Of a stretch of 64,000 bases of DNA, positions 24,811 through 36,228 are shown in pieces. A model generated the notes under the pieces. It was not told the DNA's origin. It saw only the letters and a list, made by a program, of their open reading frames with translations, and did no database searches. The stretch is from Hyparrhenia diplandra (lineage: Eukaryota; Streptophyta; Magnoliopsida; Poales; Poaceae). Positions within the stretch are counted from its first letter, which is position 1. Every line of letters starts with the position of its first letter. The translations under genes were made by a program, and so were the position numbers. The stretch covers positions 1,426,001 through 1,490,000 of the forward strand of contig JADLZK010012248.1 of assembly GCA_015847255.1 (NCBI GenBank), in the 5' to 3' direction.

Positions 24811-24825
24811 AGCTCCCCCAAGCTT
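24811..24825 (-). other. polypurine tract of A
   Basis: On the minus strand aagcttgggggagct directly precedes the 3' LTR. Confidence 0.7.
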
Positions 24826-25460
24826 ACCTCTTGCTAGTCTCTTAGCAAGACACAAAACAATATATTAAATTAAACTTGGATCGGGGAGTTGCTACTACGC
24901 TTATCACACCTCAAAAGTACACATGCTTTCAAACAAAAGTTCTCTCCGGATAAATAAAACTTTTCAAGTCTTCAACTTACTCATATATTTTATTTTTTTA
25001 GAGCTTATAACTTTTTTTTTTTTTTCTTCAATCATGAGCAATTGAAAGATAGAATAGTCAAGTCGAACACTATATTTCAAACTCTTTTGATCAATCTGTC
25101 CTTCCGAGTTTTTTTGCCGATTTTCAAAATAAAACTCAAAGTTCTTGGTGTGACACTCTTTAGTCTCTCAATTATGATAACTATGGATCCTCTCTTAGGT
25201 AATAAAGTAACATTGTTTATCTTTTATAAAATAATATTTTTGGCTTAAGCAATAACACTCTATACTTTCTTTTCTCTCATCCTATATCTAAAGTTTATAT
25301 TTGGAGTTCATAGGTAGGAGAAAAATTAAACTTACTTACATATATTGTAAATTCAAGCAATGGATCCAAAGTCACAAATCACACCGATCAAGTGGTGCAT
25401 GTGTATGGTGATAGAATATAGAATATAATAGAATAAATAGATAAGGAATATCTTACTTAT
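24826..25460 (-). other. A internal spacer, distal part
   Basis: Non-coding and AT-rich. It resembles the beginning of B's interior (26911-27120). Both have the order aagcttacc...ttgctagtc, ggagttgctactacgctt, acctca-aagtac and ttctctcc. Its continuation beyond the B insertion is at 31115. Confidence 0.6.
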
Positions 25461-26910
25461 TGTTGGTATTTATTAAGTGCAAAAAGAATATAAAGGGTTC
25501 AAGGCCACGTAAGAATATATATACCATTGTAGCTTTTACCGGGAGTATTCCGTAGTATCGTTATTTATATTTTCCACAGGGAAGCAAGGGTAAAGACAAT
25601 GATAAATCAAAATCATGTATCTACTAACTTAATATACCAACTAAACTAAAGTGAGGGGGTAAATTATGTATATGATATAAATGATAATTAATAGCACTTA
25701 ACCAGAGAATATTATAATATAAAATAGATAGCTAGGTCGAGAGGACAACGGAGAGATCTAGGTTCCTGAATACTTCTCTAGTACTTTGGTTCTTGAGTAA
25801 CTAAGGCATGAAAAGGTATAGCGATCATAAAAGAACACTTCGGGACATCGAACACTAGCCGCTGAAAGGGATGAGAAGGGGGCTAGGAAGTCCGACCACG
25901 GTCCTACAACACCAATCCGAACGTGGTGGAATACGCCGGCCGTTAGGGCTGTCACCACCTAGGGCTACCACAACTATCCGTGGACTGGGTGCAATCTAAG
26001 GTAACCTCTAGTCTAGACACCATGTCCACACTATTAATTACTACTCTAATCATCATGAATAACCGTAGCACTCAATACGAGCGAAGATCCCATGCAATTA
26101 TATAACAACTATATTCTAATCAATAACATGAAAGGCATAAAAGTACTAGAAAAGATAGATCTAATTATGGCATAAAGTCTAATAGAGTTGAGATACAAAG
26201 ATATACCGTAACGCCGAAGACTTCTCCGTAACCGGAACGCAGTTCCGCTCTCCCTAACTCTCTACTAGATCTATTCTATTACATTGTAGTTGTCTAATCT
26301 AATTCTCCAGGCGTCGTGCCTCCATCTGATGAGATATGTATGAGATGATCTGAGATTATGGGTCTAGGGGGTCTATATATATGGGTCTTCTTATGTCCCT
26401 TCGCCTTCGGCAGCGATGTGGTACTAATCTTTGATTCATCTCGTGCTTCTACCAACGCCTCGGATCAAACCGACGTTAAACAACCGGTTTAGATTGCGTC
26501 TTAGAGGCGGTGGAGGAAGGTTCCAGACCGGGCTTGCGTGGCGGCCAAGTAGGGCCGATCGACCCCATTATTGGGCCGATCGGCCCGGGGGTTCCCCTCC
26601 GGGTCCCGCCGCGGCGTCGTGGCTTCCGGAGTCTTCTAGATGATGGTTTCTTGGGTGCTAAGTCTCGATCACGTCGGGATTAGTCCGGAGCCTTCTAGAG
26701 TCTTTCTCGGAGTTGGATTGCATTACGCCGCGTAGTCGCACGGCTTCTGCAGAATCCGGTGTTTTCCCTGTTTAGTCCCCCGCAATTCACAACTTTACCA
26801 AAACGGGTGGAAATATGTTAGTGACACCATATTCTAGGTTGTTATTATGATTTATACCCCTTTCTCATGTTTATTTGATTAATAAATGTATACGATAACA
26901 GGTGTCAACA
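25461..26910 (-). repeat. 3' LTR of B
   Basis: 1450 bp. On the minus strand it starts TGTTGACACC and ends ATACCAACA. It has a minus-strand TATA run at about 26373-26383 and a 14-bp palindrome gggccgatcggccc at 26573-26586. Confidence 0.9.
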
Positions 26911-29647
26911 AACTCCCCCAAGCTTACCCTTTGCTAGTCCCTAGCAAAGCTATATGCCATAGTAGGATCAGGAGTTGCTACTACGCTTTCATACCTCAGA
27001 AGTACTATGTTTTCAAAAATAAATTCTCCTCTCAACAAGATTGCTCTCTCTTACCTTTACCATGGGGCGTAGCCTTTTTACGAATCATAAGCAAGATAAA
27101 ACAATCAAGTTAAGTACCATGTCTCAAGTTCTTTGATCAACTATCATCCTGGGGTTTTGCAATATTTTTTTCAAAAAGAAACTCAGAGATCCTATGTATG
27201 ACCCTCTTAAGTAGATGGTGGTAGTGCAGTTACACATGTGGTAGGACATACATAGTGGGATGATAGTGGTGAAGTGGATGAAGATGAAAGGTAGTAAATA
27301 GCTCTTAGCCTTTTCTGGTATTTTTCTTCTCAAGCATCTTGGACTATATCTCTCTTTCTAAAAATTGCTAAGAACCTGGGCTGTCCATTCTTGGAGAGGT
27401 GGGCTTTTGCCCCGGACTTGTGTCCATTTTTCTCTCTCCTTAGAGATGTGGGCCCTACTCACCCTCGGACACATGTCCATTATTCATCTCTAAATATATT
27501 TTTATGATTAGGGAGGTAGGCCCTTCTCGCCTAGTATGACTTTTTGTCCGTTACTCTCCCTCTCTCGTCTCACTTTTCTCTCTAAAATATTTATTTTTTT
27601 TTTTTTCTCTTTCTTTCTTTTTTTTTCGAATGTAGCCCAGACCTCTATTTGGCATAAAAAACACTGAGAGAGACATATCCAAAGATTGCAAGAGTTTATT
27701 TTTAATTATGGCTAACGGCCGATGGATTATGGGGAAGTGTACTTAGGGTTAGAAGCACGTATTTGGTTGAGTGGGATGATCTTGATGCGAAAGATAAACT
27801 CTTAAGGGTCATAGCTAAGGAACTCATCATGTAATATTTTGTAATTCTCAAAGATAAAAACCAGGAATCAAGTATCTCTAGGAATATGATAAACAGTAGC
27901 TCAACTTTTCATGTATTTTTTATCCTTCAACGCCTAGACTTAGATTAAGCATGTGCTTCCCACAGTGTAGGATTTTAGAGCAAATTAAGCATTTAAAGCT
28001 TCAGGAGAATCTAAGTCTGAATTGTAAGTACTTTAAAAGAGGAATTCATGGCGGAGCAACTATTCATCATTTCCATAAGGATCATCTTCAGCGTTAATTT
28101 TATTCTAGCAAGCATAAGCATACTATCTATTTATTTATTTATAGCAAACATAAAGATCAAACTATATATATAACTTAAACTTTTTATTTAGTTTTCTATA
28201 GTTATGCATCTTTTTATATCTTTTTAACAAACATACCAAACTAATAGTAAATAAGGTAAAGGATAAGAGTACTTACGGATAATGGGGGTTGCACTCCCCA
28301 AAATTTGGATCTTGACAGTCTTTTTAGAGATGTAGACGTGAGGTAGCTGTGGTGGTGTGGTAGGTTCATGCTAAACCGTGCACACCGATGATTCTTTCCT
28401 CGCGAGATATTAGTGGACGTATACCCGAAGGATTGCAACTATTTGAAGAACATGTTGTTGTCCAAAGGTTGATATAAACTCATCTATGCTAACAAAAAGA
28501 TGGTCCTTTGATTACTTTAGCACATATATTGTTTATCATGTTTTTTTTTTTAATAAATTATGTTCTTAGCTGCACTCTAGCATGGATCAAGGCAAATGTA
28601 ACTTTTAGCAAAAGACAAAATAAATGATGTGATACTTTTTACAGATCTTTCTTCTATGAGGAACGATCCAGGGTCTTTCTTTCTCCTTGAGAATTGTTGG
28701 AGTTCATCATACGCCTTGCCTCACCTCTATTGTGAGTTCATCTCTTGACTTACCCGCATTGAATATGATAGTTTTTCTCGCAAGGGTTAGTCAAAATAAC
28801 TGCTATCTACTAGAGCATACTCTTGGTTCAAAAATCAACCTAGACACCACGTCTAATTTGATTTAGGAAAGCAATTTAACTAGCATTAAAAAGCCTTTGA
28901 AAGCACGATCAACACTCCTAAACTAGGCACCATGCTTCATTTAAGAGATGTATAAAAAAAATACTTCAAACTAGAGCACACTATAGCAGACAACGGTGGC
29001 ATGAAAGCATCATAGAGATTTACTTAAATAGAGATGAAAGAGCATGATCATGGCGAGAATAATATTTATTATTATTATTTTTTTATATGCAACGACATGA
29101 TTGGGTGATTGCAAGGAGTTAAACATGCAATGGATTTTACTATGAGAAAACATAAACTAAGTGGAGTGAATGCATGGATTATTCAAAGTAAACATGCAAT
29201 GCAATGCAACAATTGAAAAGATAACTACTCATAAATTAAAGTCCATGAGCAAGACTCTCACCTTTGATCATACTTACCATGACTCACTAATAGAGTTTGT
29301 GAGTTGTGCAGCTTCGACTTTCATCACTTGAGATGTGCTTTGAATTCTTGTGACGGCGACCTTTTCTTCAATCTACACATGGTTAGAATAATATATATAA
29401 ATGTACCTAAGAGATGGCAGGGGCTCTTGTGTTGATGGATCTTGCTGCTCAAACTCCCTAGTTTCTCCTTTTCTTGTGGAAGCTCGCGGAAGGTCGCGAC
29501 GGCATCAAATATCCCTGTCTATTCCACACTTAATGTAACAAGGGTAATCCTACTAAAGCTAATTGATACACTAAATTAGCAGATATCAAGATCATTATCG
29601 TAATCTTTACGCCAATTGCTTTCCCAAGCAACGGCGCCAAAAAAGCT
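26911..29647 (-). other. B internal domain, non-coding
   Basis: The polypurine tract (minus: aagcttgggggagtt) lies next to the 3' LTR. The PBS TGGCGCCGTTGC (plus gcaacggcgcca at 29628-29639) lies eight bases from the 5' LTR. Between them is a spacer with repeated ~55-bp phrases around gatgtgggccctactcaccc (27360-27560), a T-rich tract at 27590-27620, and the block ggataatgggggttgcactc near 28276, which is shared with A at 32233. No frame resembles gag or pol. Confidence 0.75.
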
Positions 29648-31109
29648 TGTTGGTATTTATTAAGTGCAAAAAGAATATAAAGGGTTCCGCAAGTTTACGT
29701 AATATATATACCATTGTAGCTTTTATCCCGGGAGTATTCCGTAGTATCGTTATTTATATTTTCCACAGGGAAGCAAGGGTAAAGACTATGATAAATCAAA
29801 ATCATGTATCTACTAACTTAATATACCAACTAAACTAAAGTGAGGGGGTAAATTATGTATATGATATAAATGATAATTAATAGCACTTAACAGGAGAATA
29901 TTATAATATAAAATAGATAGCTAGGTCGAGAGGACAACGGGAGAGATCTAGGTTCCCGAATACTTCTCTAGTACTTTGGTTCTTGAGTAACTAAGGCATG
30001 AAAAGGTATAGCGATCATAAAAGAACACTTCGGGACATCGTAACACTAGCCGCGGAAAGGGATGAGAAGGGGGCTAGGAAGCTCCGACCACGGTCCTACA
30101 ACACCAATCCGAACGTGGTGGAATACGCCGGCCGTTAGGGCTGCCACCACCTAGGGCTACCACAACTATCCGTGGGACCGGATGTAATCTAAGGTAACCT
30201 CTAGTCTAGACACCATGTCCACACTATTAATTACTACTCTAATCATCATGAATAACCGTGAGCACTCAATACGAGCGAAGATCCCATGCAATTATATAAC
30301 AACTATATTCTAATCAATAACATGAAAGGCATAAAAGTACTAGAAAAGATAGATCTAATTATGGCATAAAGTCTAATAGAGTTGAGATACAAAGATATAC
30401 CGTAACGCTGAAGACTTCTCCGTAACCCGAACGCTAGTTCCGCTCTCCCTAACTCTCTACTAGATCTATTCTATTACATTGTAGTTGTCTAATCTAATTC
30501 TCCAGGCGTCGTGCCTCCATCTGATGAGATATGTATGAGATGATCTGAGATTATGGGTCTAGGGGTCTATATATATGGGTCTTCTTATGTCCCTTCTCGC
30601 CTTCAAAGAAGCGATGTGGTACTAATCTTTGATTCATCTCGTGCTTCTACCAACGCCTTCTGATCAAACCGACGTTAAACAACCGGTTTAGATTGCGTCT
30701 TAGAGGCGGTGGAGGAAGGTTCCAGAGACCGGGCTTGCGTGGCGGCCAAGTAGGGCCGATCGACCCCATTATTGGGCCGATCGGCCCAGGAGGGGTTCCC
30801 CTCTGGGTCCCGTCGTGCGTCGTGGCTTCTGGAGTCTTCTAGATGATGGTTTCTTGGGTGCTAAGTCTCGATCACGCGGGATTAGTCCCGAGCCTTCTAG
30901 AGTCTTTCTCGGAGTTGGATTGCATTACGTCGCGTAGTCGCACGGCTCGCGAATTCTCGGTGTTTTCCCGTTTAGTCCCCGCAATTCACAACTTTACCAA
31001 AACTGGTGGAAATATGTTAGTGACACCCTATTCTAGGTTGTTATTATGATTTATACCCCTTTCTCATGTTTATTTGATTAATAAATGTATACGATAACAG
31101 GTGTCAACA
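29648..31109 (-). repeat. 5' LTR of B
   Basis: 1462 bp, the partner of 25461-26910. It differs by scattered substitutions and 1-4-base indels. The palindrome is at 30774-30787 and a TATA run at about 30567-30577 (minus strand). Confidence 0.9.
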
Positions 31110-31114
31110 CTTAT

Positions 31115-32990
31115 GCTCCTTAAGAAATTATCTCTTTTTTTGAATTTTTGTAGAGAACTGGTCTGTAGCTTTTTTTCTTTAGAGAGGTGGACTCTGCTGG
31201 TCCTAGACTTTTGTCTATTATTTCCTCTCTTATAAAGATGTGGGTTCTACTCACCCTCGGACACTTGTCCATTATTCATCTTTATTTTAGAGATGTGGGC
31301 TCTACTCGCCCTCGAACACTTGTTCATTTTTCATCTCTATTTTTCTTTCTTTTTCTTTTCTTAGGGAGGTAGGCTCTACTCGCCTGTAGGACTTTTATCC
31401 ATTTTTCATCTCCCTTTTTTTTTTTTTTTTTTACAAAGAATAGTCTACAACCCAAATCTCTTTTTTTGCAATATTTGTGAGAGATAAATAGATGCAATGG
31501 AGCTTTTGTAAGATATTGGCTAGCAATGAATGGGTAGGAAATATTTTTGGTTGTTCTCTCCCAAAATAGGAATAGAACATTTTTGATGGCTAGTGTGAAG
31601 TGATAGTGATATATATATGGTGGATAAGTAGAGTGGATATAGCGGAATAAAGTGGAGTGTGCATGATCAGCATGATAAGTTTCTAAGGGTCAACAAAGAT
31701 TGAACAAACTCAATGTAAAGCAAGCAGCCTATATATATAAATCAAAAGGTTTTCTAAATAGCATGTATATATAGTCGTGGTAGGAGGTTCACACTCTTGT
31801 CACATAAGAACTTATCATGTGCACTTTTTAATTTTTAAAATATAAATCTCCGTAAATCTAGTATCACTAAGAGTAAGATCAAATAGCAGCTCGGACTATC
31901 ATATGTCATATCCGTCAATTACCTAGACTTTAGAGCAAGCATTTTGCAAATGGATCTCGAGAGAAATTAAGCTTGAAAGCTAGGTACTAGAAAAGTATAA
32001 CAACGGAGCAACTATTCATCATCTCCATGTTGGCAGATTTTAAGATTTATTTTAGTTGAGCAAAGTAAACTTTAGTGTGCACTCTCTCTTCAATCTTTTT
32101 ATTCACACTCAAACAAAAGATTATTTAAACTACTAGCCTCTTAAACAAAAACAAACTAGACTCTTAACAAACTTTCGCTAGCAAAATATTTAACTAATAA
32201 TAATATATATAATAAGATAATAAGATACTTATCTGGATAATGGGGGTTGCACTCCCCCAAGCTAGATTGGAGTGTAATTTTCAATGATGTAGAGGTTGAG
32301 GTAGTTGACATCAAGAATGGTGTCGATATCTTTTCCCTTCTTCTAATCAGTAAATATCAAATAGACAACAAAACTAGTGGAACTTGATTAAGCATTAGAG
32401 ATTAACCACTTTGCTTAAGTTGCCTGGGATATATATATATTTTTGATTTTATTTATCATTTATTTTTATTTTATTTTATTTATATGCAAGATAAAGTTTT
32501 ATGCATAAACAAACTATCTTTATTTTTTATGCCACCACAACAAAATAGCCTAGAGGTATTTAACCTCGGGGATACTAGCATGGGGCTTAAAGGTTTTCTC
32601 AAAACAAATGATAAAATATTTTTGTTGTTTTTTAAATGCATATATGAAATACTGAAAAGATAAACATGATATGGAAATAAATAATGCAAGAAATTAAATT
32701 ATGGATAACTTACCTACTTACCTTGCAAAGTGAGGATTCAGCATTTTGAGTCCTCCGAACAAGACTTCATGTTCTCGTTTCTTTACTCCCATGGTATATC
32801 GGTTGTCACAATCGGTGGTACTGATGATTCTATAGTATCTTCTAATGATGTTCGGGAGATGTCTTCTTCTTCCTCCATCTTTTGGATGATTTAATATTCT
32901 TCTTTTTCTCGAGTAGTTGATTCTGTCTTCTCTATAGATGTTTCAAGTGTTCGGAGACTTTACCTTTTAGCTTTTAATTCTTTTTCTGGC
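31115..32990 (-). other. A internal spacer, proximal part
   Basis: Non-coding. A ~55-65-bp phrase recurs four times between 31180 and 31410: gaggtggactctgctggtcc, gatgtgggttctactcaccc, gatgtgggctctactcgccc and gaggtaggctctactcgcct, each followed by acttttgtc- or acacttgtccatt. The same phrase family is in B. The rest is AT-rich and without a gene. Confidence 0.6.
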
Positions 32991-32999
32991 TTCCTTTAA

Positions 33000-33293
33000 C
33001 AAGGAGGAAACTTGTTGACTTCTGTTCCATCAATACTCATCGCGTGCTTTCTCATATTCTTCCCATGATTCTCCTAATTCCTCGAGAGAACTCATCTTGA
33101 GACAAACTGTCTTTTCCGGTGAAAGTCGAGCAAACTTTTCCTTGATGTATACTGATTCTTCCTTTATTTCCTTATCCAATTTCTTCATGGCTTCTTTGTG
33201 TCCGTTAAGATGATGTCCTAGTATTGAATCTGTTGGTATCATTGTACCATCTTCTGGATTCTTAATCCATTTCTTATTATGGCGGCGACACAA
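33000..33293 (-). pseudogene. post-protease tail of A polyprotein
   Basis: The minus-strand frame continues the second protease-like segment after a frame change. It reads KKWIKNPEDGTMIPTDSILG and then a Lys/Glu-rich helical tail (EELGESWEEYEKARDEY) to about 33030. In autonomous gypsy elements reverse transcriptase would follow here, but instead the reading stops and non-coding spacer begins. Confidence 0.5.
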
Positions 33294-33800
33294 GCTGTCC
33301 CGCTTCTCCCTCCGGGATTTGTATATTCATTGTAACTGTTAAAGTAAACTCGTACCTTCTCTTTAGGAAATTGGAAATGTATCTCTCCCGTATGGATGTA
33401 AATGATTGCACGTGTAGTGTTAAGGAACGGTCTCCCAAGCACTATTGAGGGTCTTCTTCCTTTTCCATGTCCATGACTACAAAGTCAGTGAGAACATAGT
33501 GATCCATAATCTTAACGGCACATCTTTTGCAATTCCTTCAGAACTCTATAAGATTGGTTCCGCCATCCGCATTTGCACATATGTTGGTTGCAACGGCAAT
33601 TTTCCAAATAATAATTCATATGTAACCTTTGCCATTAGATTAATTCCGCATCCAAGATCGCAATATGTATTATAAAAATTCCACCGATTAATAGAACAAT
33701 GAATAGTAGGTGTACCTAGATCATCTTGCCGACGTAGCATTGGAGACTGCAATAAATGTTCATTATAAGATTTAATTTTATTTACTACCATTACCTTTGT
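33294..33800 (-). pseudogene. second retropepsin-like domain of A
   Basis: The minus strand reads TPTIHCSINRWNFYNTYCDL then GCGINLMAKVTYELLFGKLP. Further on comes MLGRPFLNTTRAIIYIHTGE, the usual 'LGRPFL' strand of plant gypsy proteases. The active-site phrase reads CDLGCGIN where D-L-G-(S/A)-x-(I/V)-N is usual. The two halves are in different frames, with a break near 33445-33545. This segment repeats the fold already seen at 33900-34350. Confidence 0.55.
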
Positions 33801-33899
33801 AGGTCGTGGCAATCCTCATTTCTTGTTCTCGATTCGATTCCTCCTTCTATTCTCGATTATAAGGTTCCATCTTCGTTCTAGAATATAATGATCATTACC

Positions 33900-34350
33900 T
33901 TGAGGATAAGTATGAGAGGTGTGTACCTTGTCCTTAAAAGTGAATTTCTCTTTCTTCCCTTTAATATTGAAAATAATCTTCGCGACCGCCTCGCATAAAT
34001 AATAGCTTTAGCCGCTGAGCACAAGAATGGTCTTCCGAGTATGATTGGTGCTCTTTCATTTCTTCCAAAGATCTACAACTGCGAAGTCTGTTTGGGACAT
34101 AAGAGTTTTCGATTCCCACACATACATCTTCAAGGATCCCCTCGGGATAACAAATTGATTGATCTCGCAAGCTACAAGCACATATTTGTTTTCCAAAGTG
34201 GTTCACTATAAAGCTTTTCATAAATTACCTTGGGTATAATGTTGACGCTTTGAGCCAAAATCACAGAGAGCATTGTTGAATGTGAGGTGTCCAATTTTGA
34301 TTGTAATGACTGGTCTTCCCGGATCTTCCTTTTTAGATGGCATTGAGTCA
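33900..34350 (-). pseudogene. first retropepsin-like domain of A
   Basis: The minus strand reads GRPVITIKIGHLTFNNALCD-FGS, the active-site region. After a frame change come LRDQSICYPEGILEDVCVGI and a frame-broken 'ILGRPFL' segment near 34020. Family knowledge: these motifs mark gag-linked aspartic proteases of Ty3/gypsy elements that process the polyprotein. At least two frame changes are needed, so no active enzyme is encoded here as read. Confidence 0.5.
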
Positions 34351-34642
34351 TCTAACCAACAACTCCCCGAGGTCTCTATAGTAACGACCGCATTATAGAT
34401 ATCGACAAGATTTACAGTTTCTAATTCTTCCGGCTGCCCCGGAATCTTTCCCTGGTGTGGTTAGTGGAACAGATGGCGAGAAATCTCGAGATTCTATCAT
34501 CTTATTAAAAGCGTCTTCGATTCTTGATAGTCAAGAAAAACTTTCTAGACGAAAGTGTTGATAAGTTCAAGAGCTTTATCATTAGTTGCTATCTTTCTTG
34601 ACAGATTCTCCATAGTTTTTCCTTGGTTAACAACCAGATCTC

Positions 34643-34900
34643 TCAAAGAAGGTTGATAATTATTGAAATTGTTACCTTGATTGTTATACCTTGGTAATTG
34701 CCTTGATAATTACTCGATAATTGGGCCTCTCGTTGGTTCCAACCTTGATTCTCGGGCCGAGGACGGAAATTGTTATTGTTGTTATTGATGAAATTAATAT
34801 CCTCCATGATCTCTCGGACAAGTCTTTCCAAAGTGTGGCCTAAGTTTCCACATTCTTCACATGTCATGCATGAGTCTTGGATTTGCATCACGCCTTGGTT
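34643..34900 (-). pseudogene. gag zinc-knuckle region of A
   Basis: The minus strand contains CEECGNLGHTLERL. This has the C-x2-C-x4-H spacing of a nucleocapsid zinc knuckle, but a Leu replaces the expected final Cys. It is followed by an Asn-rich linker and an NYQGNYQG segment typical of this gag family. The link to the upstream gag frame needs a frame change. Confidence 0.5.
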
Positions 34901-34966
34901 TGAGATTCTCTATCTTCTAGCTTCTTCACAATAAGATCCATTTTAGCGTATAGCATATCTACTTCT

Positions 34967-35824
34967 TTAAGCCGGTGCATTCCCTCTTGCGAGTTTGACG
35001 TTCTTCACTCCAACCTTGGTTGGAAGCCATCTTCTCCACAAGCTCAGTAGCTTTTGTAATTGTAAGTGATAAGAAAGCACCACCACCTGCGAGATCCATA
35101 GTTTCACGAGCACTGGGAACAAGCCCATGATAGAAAGTCCCGCATCAATGTACCACTTCTCCATCCCATGGTGTGGACATTCTGAAATATATTCTTGAAA
35201 ACGCTCCCATGCTTTAGGGACCGATTCATCATCTTTGTTGTTGAAAATTTGATATCTTCCTCTCAAGGCAATTGTCTTGCCTATCGGAAAGAACTTTGCA
35301 AGAAAGGCTGTGGAACATATATCCCATGTTGTATTCTTATCTTTTGTAGCATAAAACCATTGCTTAGCTCTTCCCAATAGTGAGAATGGAAAAAGACGAA
35401 GCAAGATTGCATCCTTGGATACATCCTTCATAGTGAATGTGCTGCAGATCTCTAAAAAGTGTTGGAGATGAGCACTAGCATCTTCATGTGCCTTTCCACA
35501 AAATTGACTTGATTGCACCATATTAATGAGCCCTGGCTTAAGTTCAAAGCCTTTGTCTCCAATCTCTACCTCCGGTCCAACAAGAATATTGTCCGTGGTA
35601 GGAGCTGAAAATTCACGAAGTGTCTTGGTTGCCATAGCTTCAAATTCAGATGTCAAATTTCTAGTAACTTGATTTACTTCCAATTCAGTAGACTTTGGTG
35701 TCTCAGATGATGATGATGATGATGATGGTAATGTAGGAGCTGGAGTTTGTCTGAGATTTGCTTTTGCCTGCCTGATTAATTTCTCAGGATCTTCAATAAA
35801 ATTTTCTGGAAGATTTCTATTCAT
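34967..35824 (-). CDS. gag: gag (capsid region) of element A
   Basis: An open frame of about 285 residues on the minus strand. The likely start is Met at 35824 (MNRNLPENFIEDPEKL); the upstream in-frame Met at 35851 is less typical. Visible features are a Ser-rich linker, then KPGLINMVQSSQFCGKAHED and HLQHFLEICSTFT, then LLRLFPFSLLGRAKQWFYAT. These match the retrotransposon gag domain ('...F.FSL.G.A..W...') that packages element RNA. The C-terminal part becomes atypical after about residue 250, suggesting a frameshift there. The 5' LTR with PBS lies about 400 bp upstream. Confidence 0.75.
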   Translation of the reverse strand: MNRNLPENFIEDPEKLIRQAKANLRQTPAPTLPSSSSSSSETPKSTELEVNQVTRNLTSEFEAMATKTLREFSAPTTDNILVGPEVEIGDKGFELKPGLINMVQSSQFCGKAHEDASAHLQHFLEICSTFTMKDVSKDAILLRLFPFSLLGRAKQWFYATKDKNTTWDICSTAFLAKFFPIGKTIALRGRYQIFNNKDDESVPKAWERFQEYISECPHHGMEKWYIDAGLSIMGLFPVLVKLWISQVVVLSYHLQLQKLLSLWRRWLPTKVGVKNVKLARGNAPA

Positions 35825-36202
35825 ACACTCCCCCGCAAAAGATAAAAACAAAATAAAAAATGTGGTTGAACCCGATTGAGTATGTGATAATGGGTTCTCA
35901 ATGCATTAGGTGATGTAAAGTGATCTCTCTTGTTTCCTTATGTGATGTGTTTATAGGATTTTCGGCTAGCACCCTTTCTAACTAGTAAGTCAGAAACAAT
36001 ACCAACTTAATTAGGAATAACTCTGTCTAAGTCTTGGCTAATACCCCTTCAAACTAGAGAAAGTTGGAAAGAAGTTTTCTAGTGTTTCTTTTGGAGTTTT
36101 GAAAACACATTTTCGAAATTAAGATATTGACCATGCTCTTCCAAACTAGGAAAGTTTTGAAAAACAAAAGTCAAGAAAAAATTTATTTTTCTCGATAGAC
36201 TA

Positions 36203-36228
36203 CGCCTTCAAGAACGGCGAGAAATGCT
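36203..36228 (-). other. altered primer binding site of A
   Basis: On the minus strand agcatttctcgccgttcttg follows the 5' LTR. It corresponds to the tRNA-Asp type TGGCGCCGTT site with two or three bases lost (compare B's intact site). As read, it would prime poorly. Confidence 0.5.

Larger units (their letters stand above)
25461..31109 (-). mobile_element. LTR retrotransposon B (non-autonomous, nested in A)
   Basis: LTRs are 25461-26910 and 29648-31109, bounded by a perfect 5-bp duplication CTTAT (25456-25460 and 31110-31114). The interior (26911-29647) has a PBS and polypurine tract but no gag or pol. Its spacer sequences match element A's spacer, so B looks like a shortened relative of A that jumped into A. 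Confidence 0.9.

Noticed and set aside
32480..32689. 69-codon frame in A's spacer
   Set aside because: AT-rich sequence with no motif, within a region homologous to non-coding spacer.
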